A stretch of 45,227 nt of DNA from Halobacteriovorax sp. (GTDB taxonomy: Bacteria; Bdellovibrionota; Bacteriovoracia; Bacteriovoracales; Bacteriovoracaceae), in contig NZAF01000182.1 of the NCBI GenBank assembly GCA_002686115.1, positions 1 to 45,227 on the forward strand. Direction: 5' to 3'. A program made the position numbers and the translations under genes. Each line of letters begins with the position of its first letter. Positions within the stretch are counted from its first letter, which is position 1. This document shows positions 42,919-45,227 of the stretch, piece by piece. The notes beneath the pieces are model-generated. The model saw only the letters and a program-made list of their open reading frames with translations. It was not told the origin of the DNA and ran no database searches.

Positions 42919-43467
42919 TTAAGCATTTTTACCTTTACCCTCTTTTAAAGTAATTTCTTCACCAAAAAAAAAGATACCTTTACCTTTATAAACATCTTTT
43001 TTTTTTAAAGAACAAACCTTAGATGCGGTAGATAAAACTAAATCACGGTCATTACCAAATAAAAGGAAAACACTTCCTTTATCATCTAATACACGACCAA
43101 TTATACCTTCTGGTAAATTATACTTAACTTGATGACTAAAACCTAAATTAAACATAAGTTGGCCTAAACTATATTGAACTTTAGTACCCACACCCCTAAC
43201 TTCTAATATTACAAAAAAACCATAATCTACATCACTAAATGAATTTAAAATTTTAGTTTTATAGGTTTGTAATAAAGATTTTGTTTCTTTTGTAAAAGTA
43301 TAAGGCTCTAATAAAACACGATCTGGACTTACCTTCATAACAACCTCTTTTCTAAAGTAACTTTTAATATTACCATAAATACCCGAAACTTTAACTTTAT
43401 AATAATCTTTACTAATATCTTTAATAGATAACTTATTTTTTAAATTTGATTTTTCAATAGTAATCAT
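42919..43467 (-). CDS. rpl6: Ribosomal protein L6
   Basis: This large-subunit protein near the factor-binding site has two similar domains. Recognisable parts are ILEVRGVGTKVQYSLGQLMF, NLGFSHQVKYNLPEGI and the C-terminal SLKKKDVYKGKGIFFFGEEI, the family's Lys-x-x-Asp-x-Tyr-Lys-Gly-Lys-Gly signature. It is 182 aa, a normal length. It is the last gene of the rps14-rps8-rpl6 run. Confidence 0.95.
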   Translation of the reverse strand: MITIEKSNLKNKLSIKDISKDYYKVKVSGIYGNIKSYFRKEVVMKVSPDRVLLEPYTFTKETKSLLQTYKTKILNSFSDVDYGFFVILEVRGVGTKVQYSLGQLMFNLGFSHQVKYNLPEGIIGRVLDDKGSVFLLFGNDRDLVLSTASKVCSLKKKDVYKGKGIFFFGEEITLKEGKGKNA

Positions 43468-43474
43468 GTTTAAA

Positions 43475-43897
43475 TTAATAACATTTTACAGTAAATAATA
43501 ACTTACCACCAATACTATGCTTTAAAGCATCCTTGTGTGTCATTATACCTTTACTTGTAGATAAAATAAAAATTGATGATTTTTCACCCTCTTTTACTAA
43601 ATAATTTCTATAAAAATTTTTACCTTTTAAGTCTTTATAACTTAAATGAACTTCAAAAGGACGCTTATAAAATATTTTAAAATTTTTAATTACAGGCTCA
43701 CCCATACTATTATACTTTAAAATAATATAAATATAACCATCTTTTTCAAAAAAACCACTAATAAAGCCTTCTTTTAAAAAACACTCTAACAAACTAACCA
43801 ATAACTGATTTTTTTTATATTTTACTAAAATATTCCTATTTTGAATACTAATTTTAAAAAAACTTACTATTTTTGTTAACTTAAAATTTAAACTCAT
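43475..43897 (-). CDS. rps8: Ribosomal protein S8
   Basis: This small-subunit protein has the N-terminal helix region followed by LLECFLKEGFISGFFEKDGY and a C-terminus IFILSTSKGIMTHKDALKHS then IGGKLLFTVKCY. This is the Ser-Thr-Ser-x-Gly-Ile-Met and Gly-Gly-x-Leu-Leu pattern of S8. It is 140 aa. It overlaps nothing and is spaced 7 bp from both rps14 and rpl6. Confidence 0.95.
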   Translation of the reverse strand: MSLNFKLTKIVSFFKISIQNRNILVKYKKNQLLVSLLECFLKEGFISGFFEKDGYIYIILKYNSMGEPVIKNFKIFYKRPFEVHLSYKDLKGKNFYRNYLVKEGEKSSIFILSTSKGIMTHKDALKHSIGGKLLFTVKCY

Positions 43898-43903
43898 TTT
43901 AAC

Positions 43904-44197
43904 TTAAAATTTTCTTAAACCAGGAATTCAACCCTGTAAACCATAATGTTTTAACATAATACGAGATAATCTAAATTTAGTAAAAACACCTCTACCACGA
44001 CCAGTTAAAATACAACGGTTACGAATACGGACCAAAGAACTATCTCGTGGAATTCGCTTTAATAAATATTGAATAAAATTCTTTTCATATTCTTTTAAAC
44101 CATCACTATACAATAAAGATTTTAATATTAATCTACGCATTTCATACTTTTTATATAAATTACGACGCTTTTTATCTCTTTCTAATACACTCTTCAT
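43904..44197 (-). CDS. rps14: Ribosomal protein S14
   Basis: This small-subunit head protein has LLKRIPRDSSLVRIRNRCIL and TGRGRGVFTKFRLSRIMLKH, the classic S14 Arg-rich stretch (zinc-free type). The UGA at 43928 is read as Trp, giving the expected C-terminus YGLQGWIPGLRKF and a 97 aa protein. The ATG is at 44197. Confidence 0.96.
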
Positions 44198-44240
44198 ATT
44201 TAATTAATAAATTTAGACAATGTAAAATAAATTTTAAAGG

Positions 44241-44274
44241 TACACTAAAAAAAATTATTAGGTTTTTTAGTGTA
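44241..44274. other. 12-bp perfect stem-loop upstream of rps14
   Basis: TACACTAAAAAA (44241-44252) pairs with TTTTTTAGTGTA (44263-44274) over a 10-base loop. It sits between tRNA-Ala and rps14, at the head of the ribosomal protein block. It is the longest perfect spacer hairpin I found. Confidence 0.75.
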
Positions 44275-44288
44275 AATCCTTCCAATAC

Positions 44289-44364
44289 TGGAGATAACCG
44301 GACTTGAACCGACAACCTTATGTACGCAAAACACACGCTCTACCAAAAATTGAGCTATATCCCC
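44289..44364 (-). tRNA. trnA: tRNA-Ala (UGC)
   Basis: The acceptor is GGGGATA/TATCTCC, containing the G3·U70 pair that defines Ala identity. The anticodon arm is TGTGT-TTTGCGT-ACATA giving UGC, and the T loop is TTCAAGT. Confidence 0.94.
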
Positions 44365-44372
44365 TATCAAAA

Positions 44373-44445
44373 TGAGTGCATTGGGATTCGAACCCAAGAC
44401 AAATGGATTAAAAGTCCACTACTCTACCAACTGAGTTATACACCC
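44373..44445 (-). tRNA. trnK: tRNA-Lys (UUU)
   Basis: The acceptor is GGGTGTA/TGCACTC, the anticodon arm GTGGA-CTTTTAA-TCCAT giving UUU, and the T arm TTGGG-TTCGAAT-CCCAA. It lies just downstream of nad5. Confidence 0.94.
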
Positions 44446-44469
44446 CAACATAAAACTAAAAATTTAAAG

Positions 44470-45227
44470 CTATACAGATAGTATAGCAATAAAAAATAAA
44501 ATAAATACAGTAAATAAAACCATAAATTGTACATAGAATTTTAAATTACCACGCATATAATTTGTCTTCATAAAAAATGATGACTCATATCCTAATAACG
44601 ATAAACCATAAGGGCCAAAAAATTCAATAACACCTTTATCCATTAATTTAAATGTTACATTATAACCAAATTTTAATAAAGGATAACCTATAAATAAATT
44701 ATAAACTGTATCAAAAAACCACTTTTTATTATAAAATTTATATAAAAAATGATGAACTTTCACAATATTTAAATTTTTACTATCATAAGCATTAAACCAA
44801 AAAGATTCTAGTTTTAATAAGAATGAGTAAAAAAAGAAACAAAGGAAAATACCACTGAAACTAAAAACTAAAGGAATTAGTTTAATATGGTAAGGAATAA
44901 ACTCAGCATCAATAAAAATTAAATTTTTAGGATGCACAAAAATTGAGTTTAAAAAAGCATCACTACCTAAACCTAAAAATAAGTCTTTCGCTAAGTAACC
45001 TACAAAAATACTACCAAACACTAAAACCATTAAAGGTAAGATCATAACCCAACTAGATTCATGCACATTTTTCATAACAGATTTATACGCATTATTTTCA
45101 CTTAAAAAAGTTAAATAAAGTAACCTAAATGAGTAAAAAGCAGTAAAGCCTGCTGTTAAAGTACCTAACCAATATGAAAATAAACTTGAAACACTATAAT
45201 GAGTGTAAGCAATTTCTAAAATAACAT
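44470..45227 (-). CDS. nad5: NADH dehydrogenase subunit 5, C-terminal third (continues at base 1 of the circle)
   Basis: This is the C-terminal part of the gene described at 1-1321. It carries ESSWVMILPLMVLVFGSIFV, the usual conserved segment before the long lateral helix, then GYLAKDLFLGLGSDAFLNSI, and ends with the transmembrane anchor helix and TAG at 44470. Adding the circle length puts both pieces in the same frame. Bases 45129-45227 are the repeated overlap. Confidence 0.96.
   Translation of the reverse strand, partial: VILEIAYTHYSVSSLFSYWLGTLTAGFTAFYSFRLLYLTFLSENNAYKSVMKNVHESSWVMILPLMVLVFGSIFVGYLAKDLFLGLGSDAFLNSIFVHPKNLIFIDAEFIPYHIKLIPLVFSFSGIFLCFFFYSFLLKLESFWFNAYDSKNLNIVKVHHFLYKFYNKKWFFDTVYNLFIGYPLLKFGYNVTFKLMDKGVIEFFGPYGLSLLGYESSFFMKTNYMRGNLKFYVQFMVLFTVFILFFIAILSV
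45129..45227. repeat. Terminal direct repeat, right copy
   Basis: This is identical to 1-99. It should be removed when the molecule is circularised. Confidence 0.95.

Overview
The window is a complete, circular-mapping mitochondrial genome of a protist, linearised inside nad5. The last 99 bases repeat the first 99, so the circle is 45,128 bp. The evidence is a full respiratory-chain gene set (nad1, 2, 3, 4, 4L, 5, 6, 7, 9, cob, cox1, cox2 in two pieces, cox3, atp1, 6, 8, 9), bacterial-type large and small rRNAs, tatC, a set of ribosomal proteins and 20 tRNAs. The sequence is very AT-rich and compact, with no gene-free stretch above about 300 bp. UGA is read as tryptophan (translation table 4): in-frame UGA falls on conserved Trp positions in cob, nad3, nad5, nad7 and rps3. 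Gene content (atp1, tatC, atp8, rps10-like; no nad8 or nad10) and UGA=Trp suggest a heterotrophic stramenopile, possibly a bicosoecid related to Cafeteria. That placement is an inference; no search was run.

Almost everything is on the minus strand. Only tatC, tRNA-Cys and tRNA-Leu(UAG) are on the plus strand. Following transcription from high to low coordinates: the end of nad5, tRNA-Lys, tRNA-Ala; a ribosomal block rps14-rps8-rpl6-trnS-rps12-rps7-trnN-trnP-rpl14-(rpl5 candidate); trnL-rps2-rps4-trnY; rps11, head to head with tatC; trnS-rps3-rpl16-trnM/trnI-trnQ-nad7-(rpl10 candidate)-trnH-nad4-atp6-nad3-atp8; a tRNA cluster with cob; trnM-trnW-trnF; cox2b-nad6; rns; nad4L-trnfM-nad2; rnl; atp9-atp1-cox1-cox3-nad1; trnE-trnI-nad9; then one reading frame of about 9.9 kb; then nad5 again.

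The most striking region is 1347-11263, 22% of the genome. One continuous frame of about 3,305 codons (seven UGA read as Trp, one -1 shift) begins with an S10-like (rps10) domain and continues through about 2,850 residues of Trp/Tyr-rich, partly membrane-like sequence that I do not recognise. It ends with the two-helix N-terminal half of Cox2, itself interrupted by about 219 residues. The copper-A half of Cox2 is a separate gene (cox2b) about 17 kb away, with its own new transmembrane anchor. Cytochrome oxidase subunit II is therefore made from two mitochondrial genes, one of them a giant fusion.

Other features: long N-terminal extensions on nad1, nad2 and nad6; two homopolymer-associated frame breaks (A7 in cox2a, T16 in an rpl10 candidate); UGA decoding with only a CCA-anticodon tRNA-Trp; no genes for tRNA Arg, Gly, Thr or Val; and short perfect hairpins in many of the few spacers.
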